Shown here in pieces: positions 44,144 to 52,849 of a stretch of DNA of 64,000 nucleotides. This DNA is from JBBDSU01 sp040904825 (GTDB lineage: Bacteria; Actinomycetota; Nitriliruptoria; Nitriliruptorales; Nitriliruptoraceae): the NCBI GenBank assembly GCA_040904825.1, contig JBBDSU010000056.1, forward strand, positions 17,993 through 81,992, written 5' to 3'. The position numbers and the translations under genes were made by a program. Below the pieces are notes generated by a model that worked only from the letters and a program-made list of their open reading frames with translations, was not told the origin of the DNA and did not search any database. Position 1 is the stretch's first letter. Each line of letters opens with the position of its first letter.

Positions 44144-45289
44144 TTGAGCGACGTGACACCAATCTCCGAACTCTCCGAACTCTTCGAACGGGGAGCGTCT
44201 CGCGGCTATGTCCTGTTGTCAGAGCTCCAAGAACTCTACGACCCGCTGACACAACCTGAGAACTGGGTTGAGCAGGCCGCCCAAGGGGCGCGTGATCTGG
44301 GCATGCAAGTTCTTGACGACCTCGTCGAAGATGCTGACCGCCCCGAGGCGACACCGCTGTCGGCTTCTTCTGACTCGGTCCGCCAGTATCTCAACGAGAT
44401 CGGGCGAACTGATCTGCTGACACCGGAGCAGGAAGTCGACCTTGCCAAGCGTTACCAGGCCGGTCTCGCCGCGTGCGACATCCTCGGCAATGGGACGCGC
44501 CTGCAGCCTCGGCGCAAAGCGCAACTTCGTATGGTGATGCGGGCCGGAGAGCGAGCCAAAGATCACATGATTCGCGCCAACCTGCGACTGGTGGTCTCAG
44601 TTGCTCGCAAGTTCCGTGGACGGGGCGTCGATCTGCTGTCCCTGATTCAGGAAGGCAACCTCGGTCTTATCCGAGGGGTTGAGAAGTTCGATCACACGAA
44701 GGGCTACAAGTTCTCCACCTACGCCACATGGTGGATTCGGCAGGCCCTCCAGCGTGGATTGGCCAATACAGGACGCACCGTCCGTCTGCCCGTGCACGTC
44801 CACGAACTGATGGGCAAGGTTCGTTATGCCGAGTTTGCATTGCTCCAACAACTCGGCCGCGAACCATCCGAAGTTGAAATCGCAGCGGAACTAGGCCTGC
44901 CGCTCGATCGTCTGCGCGAAGTCAAGCTCGCTGCCCAAGACGTTGCGAGTCTCGACAAGCCGATCGGTGAAGATGGTGACGCCACGATGGGGGAACTCGT
45001 CGCCGACGAAGATGCCATCGATCCAGAATCATCGGCGACAATATTCCTGTCCAAGCGCGAGGTCGAACGAGCGCTGTCGGCGCTGACCGACCGCGAGCGC
45101 ACGGTGCTGATGCTTCGCTACGGCTTGATGGACGGCGAAGAACACACGCTTGAAGACATCGGTGCCCAGTTTGGCCTGACCCGCGAGCGCATCCGCCAAA
45201 TCGAAAAGAAGACGCTCACCAAACTGCGCCACCCGTCACGTGGTTTCCAACTGCGGGGCCTCCTCGACAGTGTGGATGCTCCCAGTTAG
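44144..45289 (+). CDS. Sigma-70 family RNA polymerase sigma factor (primary-like), paralogue 2
   Basis: A 381-residue paralogue of the gene at 40979 with the same layout: RGYVLLSELQELYDP, region 1.2 DSVRQYLNEIGRTDLLTPEQ, region 2 NLRLVVSVARKFRGRGVDLL and GYKFSTYATWWIRQALQRG, region 4.2 LTRERIRQIEKKTLTKLRHP. It is closer to canonical primary sigma than paralogue 1, but it too has Gln at the Thr440 position. The start is uncertain: TTG 44144 aligns with paralogue 1, GTG 44153 and the far upstream GTG 44057 are alternatives. Confidence 0.92.
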   Translation: MSDVTPISELSELFERGASRGYVLLSELQELYDPLTQPENWVEQAAQGARDLGMQVLDDLVEDADRPEATPLSASSDSVRQYLNEIGRTDLLTPEQEVDLAKRYQAGLAACDILGNGTRLQPRRKAQLRMVMRAGERAKDHMIRANLRLVVSVARKFRGRGVDLLSLIQEGNLGLIRGVEKFDHTKGYKFSTYATWWIRQALQRGLANTGRTVRLPVHVHELMGKVRYAEFALLQQLGREPSEVEIAAELGLPLDRLREVKLAAQDVASLDKPIGEDGDATMGELVADEDAIDPESSATIFLSKREVERALSALTDRERTVLMLRYGLMDGEEHTLEDIGAQFGLTRERIRQIEKKTLTKLRHPSRGFQLRGLLDSVDAPS

Positions 45290-45308
45290 GCGCGTGGGCT
45301 CTCTCATC

Positions 45309-47081
45309 ATGTCATCTCGACGTTTTGGGGCATCTGGCCGAGCTCCGCATCAGCAACGGGGATTGTTGCTGGTGGCGTTGGCGCTGCTCATCTCCGCGTG
45401 CGGCCCGCTGGCAGATCTTAGTGGCGGTGAGCTAGCCGGCGAGGTTGATAGTGACGACGAGCCTGCGGCAGAGTCCCCGCTGATCCCCACGGAGCGCACA
45501 GTCAGACTGCCGCCACCTGTCGAAGGTTTGCCTCCCGCTGTGCCTGCCAACCGGGCATCGTTGATCACGGATCTGGCCGACCTCGTGGAGCAGTTTGTCG
45601 TCAAGGCTCCCGAGGTGACATGGGGAATCATGGTCACTGATGCCTACGGCCGCGAGGTCTACAGCATCGATCCAGACGCTCCTGTGCTGCCGGCTTCGAC
45701 CCTGAAGGTTGTGACCGCTGCTGGAGCGCTCGTGACGTTTGGAGCTCAAGCAGGGCTGCCCACACATCTGGAAGCAACCGCTGCGCCGCGGGCGGGTCGC
45801 CTCGTGGGCGACCTCGTGCTGGTCGGAGGAGGTGACCCTGCGCTGGCTACCGAGCAGTTCTCCCGGTGGGTCTATCCGATCAGGCCAGTGACGCGCATCG
45901 AGGACCTCGCTGACGCTGTGGTCGACGCCGGGATCGGAATCGTTGATGGTGACATCATTGGGTTCGCGCCTGGGTCGCACGGGCCACCATTGGCTCAGGG
46001 ATGGCCGCAGCGGTATTTGTCGGAGTTCGATGCGCGTTATGCGGCTGGGTTAACTGTTGACGCCGGATTGATGACCGTCATCACATGGCCCGACGAACTC
46101 GAAACCGACAGCCAACACGATGCGAACGATGTCGGCGGCCCGGCACTCGGTCTGCCGCCTCGGGAAGGTGAGCCTTCACAAGATTCAAGCGCGCTTGAGG
46201 ATGGTTCGCGTTTGCTCGTGGAGCCGCTCGACATCACGGTCGAACACGCTGTCGATCCAGTCGCTCAGGCTGCTGTCGAATTCTTGCGAGTGTTGACCGA
46301 GCGAGGCGTCGAAGTCACCGGCACTGCTCGGTCCGGCCTGGCCCCCGTCACCAGCGTGCGGTTGGCAACGCTGGAAGGAACGGCGATCAGAGACCTGGTT
46401 CAGTTCGCTTTGGAGCGCAGTGACAATCACATGGCCGATGGCCTGTTTCGTGCCGTGGGCATGACGTGGACGGGAGAGTCATCGTGGACAGGAGGCGCCC
46501 ACGCTGCACGCGAGGTGATGCGCCTCCTAGATGTAGATCCTGACGGAGCCATCTTTGCGGATGGTTCGGGGCTGTCTCGCGATGACCGCTTGACCGCGCG
46601 TCAACTTGTCGATGTTGATCGCGTCATGACGTCCGGACCACTCGGCGGAGAATGGCAGTCAGCTATGGCGGTCATGGGACGCACAGGCACCTTGCGTCAA
46701 CGCTTGGTCGGCACCATCGCAGACGGGCGATTTTTCGGCAAGACAGGTTCGTTGCGGGATGCCATGTCGATCAGCGGCACCGTCATGGCGGCGCCTGGAC
46801 CTCGCGGCCCGACGATGCCTGAACAGCGCCTCGAAGAGTTTGATGACGGAGGCGAAAGCCGCGTAGCCGGTGAAGGCGTCGCCACTGAACGTGAAGGGGA
46901 GCGGTTTCACGTTGCAGTGATCGCCAACGATGTTGTCGGTGCGGATCGGATCGTCGCCCGGCGTCTCATGGACGAACTCATCCTCGTACTGGCCGCTCAT
47001 GTCGAACAGTGCGAGGTCGATCGCCTCCCACCGCAGCCTGCGGATGACATGCAGATCGGCGAACTGGTGATCGCCTGCTGA
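45309..47081 (+). CDS. dacB: D-alanyl-D-alanine carboxypeptidase, PBP4/S13 family, lipoprotein
   Basis: A 590-residue penicillin-binding protein of the S13 type that trims peptidoglycan stem peptides outside the membrane. Active-site motifs are complete: SxxK in PASTLK (Ser130, Lys133), SDN-type ERSDNHMADG and KTG in FFGKTGSLRD. Unlike most PBP4s the N-terminus has a lipobox LISAC (Cys31), so it should be lipid-anchored. ATG 45309 lies 19 bp after the sigma gene stop, so both may share a transcript. Confidence 0.92.
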   Translation: MSSRRFGASGRAPHQQRGLLLVALALLISACGPLADLSGGELAGEVDSDDEPAAESPLIPTERTVRLPPPVEGLPPAVPANRASLITDLADLVEQFVVKAPEVTWGIMVTDAYGREVYSIDPDAPVLPASTLKVVTAAGALVTFGAQAGLPTHLEATAAPRAGRLVGDLVLVGGGDPALATEQFSRWVYPIRPVTRIEDLADAVVDAGIGIVDGDIIGFAPGSHGPPLAQGWPQRYLSEFDARYAAGLTVDAGLMTVITWPDELETDSQHDANDVGGPALGLPPREGEPSQDSSALEDGSRLLVEPLDITVEHAVDPVAQAAVEFLRVLTERGVEVTGTARSGLAPVTSVRLATLEGTAIRDLVQFALERSDNHMADGLFRAVGMTWTGESSWTGGAHAAREVMRLLDVDPDGAIFADGSGLSRDDRLTARQLVDVDRVMTSGPLGGEWQSAMAVMGRTGTLRQRLVGTIADGRFFGKTGSLRDAMSISGTVMAAPGPRGPTMPEQRLEEFDDGGESRVAGEGVATEREGERFHVAVIANDVVGADRIVARRLMDELILVLAAHVEQCEVDRLPPQPADDMQIGELVIAC

Positions 47082-47121
47082 GTCGCAGTCTCGGAGCAGT
47101 CGTCGCCCAGCTGGTGTCATC

Positions 47122-47150
47122 GTCTGGCTGATGCCGTGGTCTGGCTGATG
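47122..47150. repeat. 12-bp direct repeat in a convergent intergenic region
   Basis: GTCTGGCTGATG occurs at 47122-47133 and 47139-47150, between the dacB and exonuclease 3' ends. No hairpin of terminator quality was found there. Confidence 0.4.
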
Positions 47151-47192
47151 ACCTGAGCTCGGACACACGTGCCACCTAGCGAGCTGTGTCAC

Positions 47193-48251
47193 TCAAAACA
47201 GACTGTCTTGGGACTCGGCACCCTGCCCTTGCGCTGATGCTGGCTGACCATCAGTGTCAGCATTGGCACGATCGTCATGCTCTGGTGCCAGCGCGCCAGC
47301 GCTCGGGAGGCCGGGCTCCGGTTCGCGGACAGGCTTGTGGCTGACATCTCGCTCGTGATCTTCGGCCATATCGTCCGGTGGCGGCGGGCGAGGTTGAGGA
47401 GGCCGAGGGTCGAGGACCGCACGGCGCAACCGGCGCGCTGCGGACCGTTCGCCGAGATTGGCAAACGTGCTCTCGATGCGGTCGATGTCGTATGTGCACT
47501 CGTCAAGGTCTACTTCGAGGTGCGGGATGGGTGCCATCAACAGCAGATTGCGCTCAACAATGTGGCGTGCGGACCGCAGGCTGGCTTCGATGCGCGGTGG
47601 CAGGTCGTTGATCGCGGCGTAGAGCGCCGTGACGCTCCCGTAGTCGCGGATCAGGCGGGCTGCGGTCTTGGCTCCGATCCCTACTGCCCCTGCGAGACCG
47701 TCAGACGGATCGCCTCTGAGCGCAGCCATGTCGGTGTATTGATGAGGTTGGATGCCCCATCTTCTGACGACAGCGTCGCGGTCTTCAACATGCAGCTGCG
47801 CGAACGTCGCCGCCGGCCGCAAGAGGCGGACCGTGTCATCGACCAGTGCGATCAAGTCCCGGTCTGAGCTGAGGACATCACATGCGATCGCACGTTCGGC
47901 ACATGCATCGACTGCAGCGGCCAACAGGTCGTCTGCTTCGGCGCCGGGATGATCGATGACGTACATCCCTGCCGCAGCAGCATCTTCGCGGAACTGTCGA
48001 ATGGCCGCAGTGATAGCCGGATCACTTGACGCACGCTGTGCCTTGTAGGCAGGAGTGTCGTGCTTGCGTCGATTGACCGGATGATCAAACGCGATGAGCA
48101 CACCGTCGTAGGGGCCGTGGTGCCAGACGGAGGCGATCATCGATACGACCGTCCCTGTCACGACATGGGGTCCGGCGTTGTCGTCGTTCCGGGATGAATG
48201 AAACCCCCGGTGTCCCAGGGAGTTGCCGTCAATTGCCAAGAGCCGGTGCAC
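47193..48251 (-). CDS. Stand-alone 5'-3' exonuclease (FEN/Taq 5'-nuclease fold) with C-terminal clamp-type motif
   Basis: A 352-residue structure-specific 5' nuclease separate from DNA polymerase I, likely to remove RNA primers or flaps. Metal ligands are all visible: Asp8, Glu105-Asp107-Asp108 (GAEADD), Asp130 and Asp132 (SSDRD), Asp181 and Asp184 (GDPSDG) followed by the helix-hairpin AVGIGAKTAARL. After about residue 275 comes a disordered Pro/Asp-rich linker of about 70 residues ending exactly in QDSLF, which fits the bacterial beta-sliding-clamp pentapeptide (Q-x-x-L-F). Confidence 0.9.
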   Translation of the reverse strand: MHRLLAIDGNSLGHRGFHSSRNDDNAGPHVVTGTVVSMIASVWHHGPYDGVLIAFDHPVNRRKHDTPAYKAQRASSDPAITAAIRQFREDAAAAGMYVIDHPGAEADDLLAAAVDACAERAIACDVLSSDRDLIALVDDTVRLLRPAATFAQLHVEDRDAVVRRWGIQPHQYTDMAALRGDPSDGLAGAVGIGAKTAARLIRDYGSVTALYAAINDLPPRIEASLRSARHIVERNLLLMAPIPHLEVDLDECTYDIDRIESTFANLGERSAARRLRRAVLDPRPPQPRPPPPDDMAEDHERDVSHKPVREPEPGLPSAGALAPEHDDRANADTDGQPASAQGQGAESQDSLF

Positions 48252-48277
48252 TGCGTGTCCACTACCGATCGAGTTCC

Positions 48278-48841
48278 ATGAGTGTGGCTCGTGCCACCGT
48301 AGTCGGAGACTACGCTGACGAGGCCTTGGTGACGATGCGCGAAGGACCTGTCACGGTGACGTTTCAACCTGACGTGTCAGCGCCATCGGATGCCGTTGAG
48401 GTGCGCACGCTCGTCATCGCGAGCCGCCCGCTGCTCGTGGCTGCGATCGCAATGAGCCAGCGGGGAGAACGGGCAAGCCAGCTGTCGATGCGACTCCAGC
48501 AGGCGGGCTTTCCGCAGATTGATCGTTTCGTCGGTCAGGAACTTTCGAAGGGCGCACGCATCGGCTTCAGCATCGAACCTGATCAATTGCGGCTGGTCGA
48601 CGAAAGCGACGCGACCTTGCTTCGCGCTGATCGAGACGGGTTGGATCCAGCATGGATCAGCAGTGCACGACGCCTTCGCGGGACCATGTTTGTGCTCATC
48701 GAAGCGCTGTCGCTGGCGCCTCAGCACGCGCCGCCTGCCCTCATCAAGCTGATCGATCAAGCTGCCCCAGAGGGTCGCGTGTCGGGCGCGATTGTCGGAG
48801 TCGCCGAACAACGCCCCACGCTGCCCTTAATGTTTGGCTGA
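48278..48841 (+). CDS. Protein of unknown function, divergent from the 5' nuclease
   Basis: A 187-residue soluble protein with no domain I recognise. It is alpha/beta in character, with a hydrophobic run TLVIASRPLLVAAIAM and a C-terminus ending RPTLPLMFG. There is no signal peptide or membrane segment, and no cysteine. Coding status is supported by an ATG at 48278 in the 26-bp gap to the divergent nuclease gene, GC-rich third positions and the fit between neighbours. The divergent arrangement suggests shared control with the nuclease. Confidence 0.7.
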   Translation: MSVARATVVGDYADEALVTMREGPVTVTFQPDVSAPSDAVEVRTLVIASRPLLVAAIAMSQRGERASQLSMRLQQAGFPQIDRFVGQELSKGARIGFSIEPDQLRLVDESDATLLRADRDGLDPAWISSARRLRGTMFVLIEALSLAPQHAPPALIKLIDQAAPEGRVSGAIVGVAEQRPTLPLMFG

Positions 48842-48856
48842 TGCGTGCGCGACGCG

Positions 48857-50746
48857 TTACTCGAGTTCCTCGGCTTCTGCAGCCACGAGCCACTCGGCCT
48901 CTGCCATGTCCAAACGTGACAAGACCTGCGCAAGATTTTCCTGGAGTTCGCTGAGCCGTGCAGGATCGTGCGCGGCCTCAGCCATCTCGGCATAGATCGT
49001 GTCACGTTCGGCTTCGAGGCGCTCAATGCGTTCTTCTGCGCGACGACGATCCTTGCGGGCCTGCTGCCGTTGCCGGTTGGCAACTGGCTGTCCGCTCGGA
49101 CTTGATGCCTTGGCTGCGGCGCGGATTGATCTTCTTGCCGATGCATCGGTCGGGGTTCCTGCTTCTGATGTCGAGGTGATGGGCCGGTCATCAGACAGCA
49201 TGCGATGGGCTGGAGCGGTCGTTGCCTTGGCTGCTTTGGACTGTGCGCGACGGTACGCATCGTGGTCGAGATGTTCGGTGACGCGTCCGTCACCGACGGC
49301 GATCGTTCGGTCGGTGAGCCGGTCAAGGACGAACCGGTCGTGAGAGGCAACGATCAATGTGCCTGCGAAACCATCAAGGTGGTCGTCCAGCACGGCCAAG
49401 GTGTCGAGGTCGAGGTCGTTGGTTGGCTCGTCGAGGACCAGCACGTTGGGCGCGTCAACCAGCACGTGCAGTAGCGCCAGGCGGCGGCGTTCCCCACCCG
49501 ACAGGTCCGCGACCGCGGTTCGTTGCAGCGCTGCAGAGAAACCGAAGCGTTCAGCGAGGCGGGCCGCTGGCAGCGTGTCGCCATTGGCAAGCGGGATGTG
49601 TGCAGCAATGGCGAGCAGCGTGTCGATGACGCTGACGTTGTTGGCCACGGCGGTGGCAAGCTGGGGGTAGTAGCCCACATGCACGGTCGAACCGATTCGT
49701 ACGGTGCCTTCATCCGGCGGAAGCGCTCCGATGATGACTTCGAGCAGTGTCGTCTTGCCCGCACCGTTGGGTCCGACGACACCTACACGTTCTCCGGGGC
49801 CGATAACCAGGTCGACGGCGTCCAAGACTCGTGTCTCGCCGCGTTGAACGACGATGTCCTTCAGGGCGCAGACGTCGTTGCCGAGACGGCGACGGCCCGT
49901 GCCAAGGTCCAGCGTTGCGGCTTCGGGTTCATTGCGGGCAGCCTCACGAAGCGCGGCGACCTGCTCGGTGCGGAATTTGGGTTTCGACGTCCGCGCCTTG
50001 GGTTGGCGTCGAAGCCACGCGACCTCCTTTGTCAGCAGGTTGCGTGCCCGAGCTGCAGCATGTTGGTCGAGTTCGGCTCGCCGCGCCCGATGTTCAAGCA
50101 AGCTCGAATAGTTGCCTTCGTGCCACGTGACCCGTGCACCATGTCGTCGTGGTGGCGCGCTCCCACCATCTGCTGCTGGATCCAGGTCGAGCATGCGGTT
50201 GACGACACGCTCCAACAGGTAGCGGTCGTGGGTCACCATGACGATGGCAGCCTGCCGACGTGCGAGTTCCTGCTCAAGCCAGTCGACCGTGTCGACATCG
50301 AGGTGGTTGGTTGGCTCATCGAGAATAAGAAGTTCGCTGGGGGTGACAAGAACTCGAGCCAAGGCCACCCGTCGACGTTCGCCACCCGACATGCGGTCGG
50401 TCGGCTGCTCAGCGTCGATACCGAGACGTGACAGGATTGCTTCCGCTTGGTGCACTTCAACGATGTCGACATCGTTGCCTCCAGCGGTAACGATGTCGAC
50501 AGCCTTGCCATCGGGCCACATGGCTTCCTGAGGGAGCCAGGCAACCCGAGTTGCGCGCCTCATGACGACTTCGCCTGCCTCCGGCGTTCGGTCACCAGCC
50601 AGGATCCGCAGCAACGTCGTCTTGCCGACGCCGTTGGGGCCGACAACTCCCACCCGGTCACCTAAGCGCAGGCCGAAGGAAGCGTCGGAGAACAGCCAGC
50701 GGCCGTCAACCTCCGCGCCGAGGCCGGTGACTGAGACGAGGTGCAT
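48857..50746 (-). CDS. ABC-F family ATPase, Uup-like
   Basis: A 629-residue tandem ABC ATPase without membrane segments. Domain 1: Walker A GPNGVGKTT, signature MSGGERRR, Walker B LLILDEPTNHLD. Domain 2: GPNGAGKTT, LSGGERRR, LVLDEPTNDLD. A charged coiled-coil tail (from about 540, RQQARKDRRRAEERIERLEAE) matches Uup. ABC-F proteins act on ribosomes or, for Uup, DNA structures. ATG 50746 is chosen as the conserved start MHLVSVTGLGAEVDG. Confidence 0.9.
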   Translation of the reverse strand: MHLVSVTGLGAEVDGRWLFSDASFGLRLGDRVGVVGPNGVGKTTLLRILAGDRTPEAGEVVMRRATRVAWLPQEAMWPDGKAVDIVTAGGNDVDIVEVHQAEAILSRLGIDAEQPTDRMSGGERRRVALARVLVTPSELLILDEPTNHLDVDTVDWLEQELARRQAAIVMVTHDRYLLERVVNRMLDLDPAADGGSAPPRRHGARVTWHEGNYSSLLEHRARRAELDQHAAARARNLLTKEVAWLRRQPKARTSKPKFRTEQVAALREAARNEPEAATLDLGTGRRRLGNDVCALKDIVVQRGETRVLDAVDLVIGPGERVGVVGPNGAGKTTLLEVIIGALPPDEGTVRIGSTVHVGYYPQLATAVANNVSVIDTLLAIAAHIPLANGDTLPAARLAERFGFSAALQRTAVADLSGGERRRLALLHVLVDAPNVLVLDEPTNDLDLDTLAVLDDHLDGFAGTLIVASHDRFVLDRLTDRTIAVGDGRVTEHLDHDAYRRAQSKAAKATTAPAHRMLSDDRPITSTSEAGTPTDASARRSIRAAAKASSPSGQPVANRQRQQARKDRRRAEERIERLEAERDTIYAEMAEAAHDPARLSELQENLAQVLSRLDMAEAEWLVAAEAEELE

Positions 50747-50798
50747 TGCGTGACAGCGTACGGTGTGCGCTTCCATCGACGAGTTCGGAGTGCATCGC

Positions 50799-52778
50799 GT
50801 GTTGAGCTTGGCAGGTGTCGGCATCGATGTCGGCGGGCGGCGACTGTTGTCCAACGTGTCGCTACGACTGCAGCCGGGACGCCGAGTCGCGCTTGTTGGC
50901 GGCAACGGCATCGGCAAGACCACGCTGCTGCACGTGGTCGTCGGTCAGCGGGAACCCGATGAAGGTTCGGTGAGCCGGCCGCGCGACCTGCGTCTGGGAT
51001 GGTTGCCTCAAGACGTTGTCGATGACGTGGGGGCATCATCCACCGTGCTTGAGCATGTCCTTTCAGGCGCAGATCACCTGCTGGCACTTGAGGGTCGACT
51101 CCGCGAACTTGAGCAGAAGCTCGAACATGCCGGTGCTGATGAGCAAGCCCGGGTGCTGGAGACGTACGCAGACCTCCAAGAGCGGTACACGACACTTGGC
51201 GGCTATGAGCTTGAGGCCGAGGCGCATCGAGTGCTGGACGGCCTCGGGTTTGCGCCGTCAGACGCTTCGCGGCCAACCAGCGAACTCTCGGGAGGCTGGC
51301 GGGTGCGAGTCGCGCTGGCGAAGCTGCTGTTGGCTCGGCCGGACGTGCTGGTGCTCGACGAGCCAACGAACCATTTGGATCTGGAAACGATCGCCTGGCT
51401 GGAACAGACGCTGGTGAAGCTGCCTGGGGGCTTATTGTTTGTGTCCCACGATCGTGACTTCATCGACGCGGTCGCAGACACGATCGTCGAAGTTGCCGCC
51501 GGTACGGCGGCAGAGTACGACGTGCGCGCGGGCACGGTTGCAGCTGAAGAAGGCGGGTTTGCCGCATTTGTCGCTCAACGAGAAGCTCGGCTTGTCCAGC
51601 TGCGGGCTGCCCGCGCTCAACAGGACCGTCAACTTGCTGAGATCGAACGGTTTGTCGAACGTTTTCGCTACAAGGCCAGCAAGGCACGCCAGGTTCAGTC
51701 TCGGGTCAAGTCTCTCGACAAGGTCGAGCGGGTGGAGATCCCTGATCACAAGCACCTAGTCGCCCGCTTCCAATTTCCGGCACCACCCCGCAGCGGCCGG
51801 CTGGTTGCCGAATTGTCGGATGTCGCGGTCAGTTTCGGCCCCACCCACGTGCTGTCGGGTGTGAACCTCGCGCTAGAGCGGGGTCGCAAGATCGCACTCG
51901 TCGGCCCCAACGGCGCGGGCAAGACGACCCTGCTCAGACTGCTGGCTGGCGATCTCGCGCCGACGTCAGGCACCGTAGAGCGCGGTCACCAGGTTGAAGT
52001 GGCGGTCGTCGATCAGCACCAGGCCGAAGTCATGAACCTCGACCACACCGTGCTCGACGAGTTTCGCAGCGCGTTGGCGCCGGCACACCGTGGGGCCAAC
52101 GTGCGGTCAATGGTCGCCGCGTTCGGTTTTCCAGGTGACTTGGCAGAGCGGCTGGTCGGAGAGCTGTCGGGAGGCGAGCGAACGCGGCTGGGTCTCGCCA
52201 AGGTCATGGCTTCTCCGGTGAATCTGCTGCTGCTGGATGAACCAACGAACCATCTGGACCTTGCTTCACGCGACGTGCTCGAAGATGCGATCCAGGCATA
52301 CCCCGGAACGGTGGTCTTGATCACCCACGATCGCCATGTCATTCGCGCAGCTGCCGACGCGATCGTCGAGGTCAATGATGGCCAGGCGCGTTGGTTCGAC
52401 GGCACCTACGAAGAGCTGCTTGAGGCGCGACGACGTGCCGCCCACGACGTCAGTCGCTCCGGGCCTGCATCGCGCAGAGAATCCGCCGCCGCTCACAGCC
52501 AGCAACGGCGCGGCCGGCAGGGCGTGTCGCCTGAGGTCAAGAAACTGCGGGCCAAAGTGCGAACTGTTGAGCAGGACCTTGCTGCGGCCGAGGATGAGAT
52601 CGCGACATTGACGCGCCAGTTGGCTGACCCAGCCGTGTACGACGATGCTGACAAAGTGGCCGAACTGGTGGCACGCCACGGGGTCGTCAAAGATCGCGCT
52701 GCGAGTTTGTATGAGGCCTGGGAACAGGCGGCGGGCGCGCTAGAAGTTGCAGAAGCCCGGGTGGATGAGGCATCGTGA
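50799..52778 (+). CDS. ABC-F family ATPase, second copy
   Basis: A 659-residue tandem ABC ATPase: domain 1 GGNGIGKTT, LSGGWRVR, LVLDEPTNHLD; an inter-domain linker of about 80 residues (FVERFRYKASKARQVQSR) as in translation-acting ABC-F; domain 2 GPNGAGKTT, LSGGERTR, LLLDEPTNHLD; a coiled-coil tail after about 575. It resembles EttA/YdiF-type factors more than the Uup-like gene facing it. GTG 50799 has GGAG eight bases upstream. Only 52 bp separate the two start codons. Confidence 0.9.
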   Translation: MLSLAGVGIDVGGRRLLSNVSLRLQPGRRVALVGGNGIGKTTLLHVVVGQREPDEGSVSRPRDLRLGWLPQDVVDDVGASSTVLEHVLSGADHLLALEGRLRELEQKLEHAGADEQARVLETYADLQERYTTLGGYELEAEAHRVLDGLGFAPSDASRPTSELSGGWRVRVALAKLLLARPDVLVLDEPTNHLDLETIAWLEQTLVKLPGGLLFVSHDRDFIDAVADTIVEVAAGTAAEYDVRAGTVAAEEGGFAAFVAQREARLVQLRAARAQQDRQLAEIERFVERFRYKASKARQVQSRVKSLDKVERVEIPDHKHLVARFQFPAPPRSGRLVAELSDVAVSFGPTHVLSGVNLALERGRKIALVGPNGAGKTTLLRLLAGDLAPTSGTVERGHQVEVAVVDQHQAEVMNLDHTVLDEFRSALAPAHRGANVRSMVAAFGFPGDLAERLVGELSGGERTRLGLAKVMASPVNLLLLDEPTNHLDLASRDVLEDAIQAYPGTVVLITHDRHVIRAAADAIVEVNDGQARWFDGTYEELLEARRRAAHDVSRSGPASRRESAAAHSQQRRGRQGVSPEVKKLRAKVRTVEQDLAAAEDEIATLTRQLADPAVYDDADKVAELVARHGVVKDRAASLYEAWEQAAGALEVAEARVDEAS

Positions 52779-52849
52779 GAATTTGAGCGAATGCTCCATA
52801 TGGTGCGTAGGCTCAAGACGGGTCGCACGACGCTGGAGGAGGATCGGCG

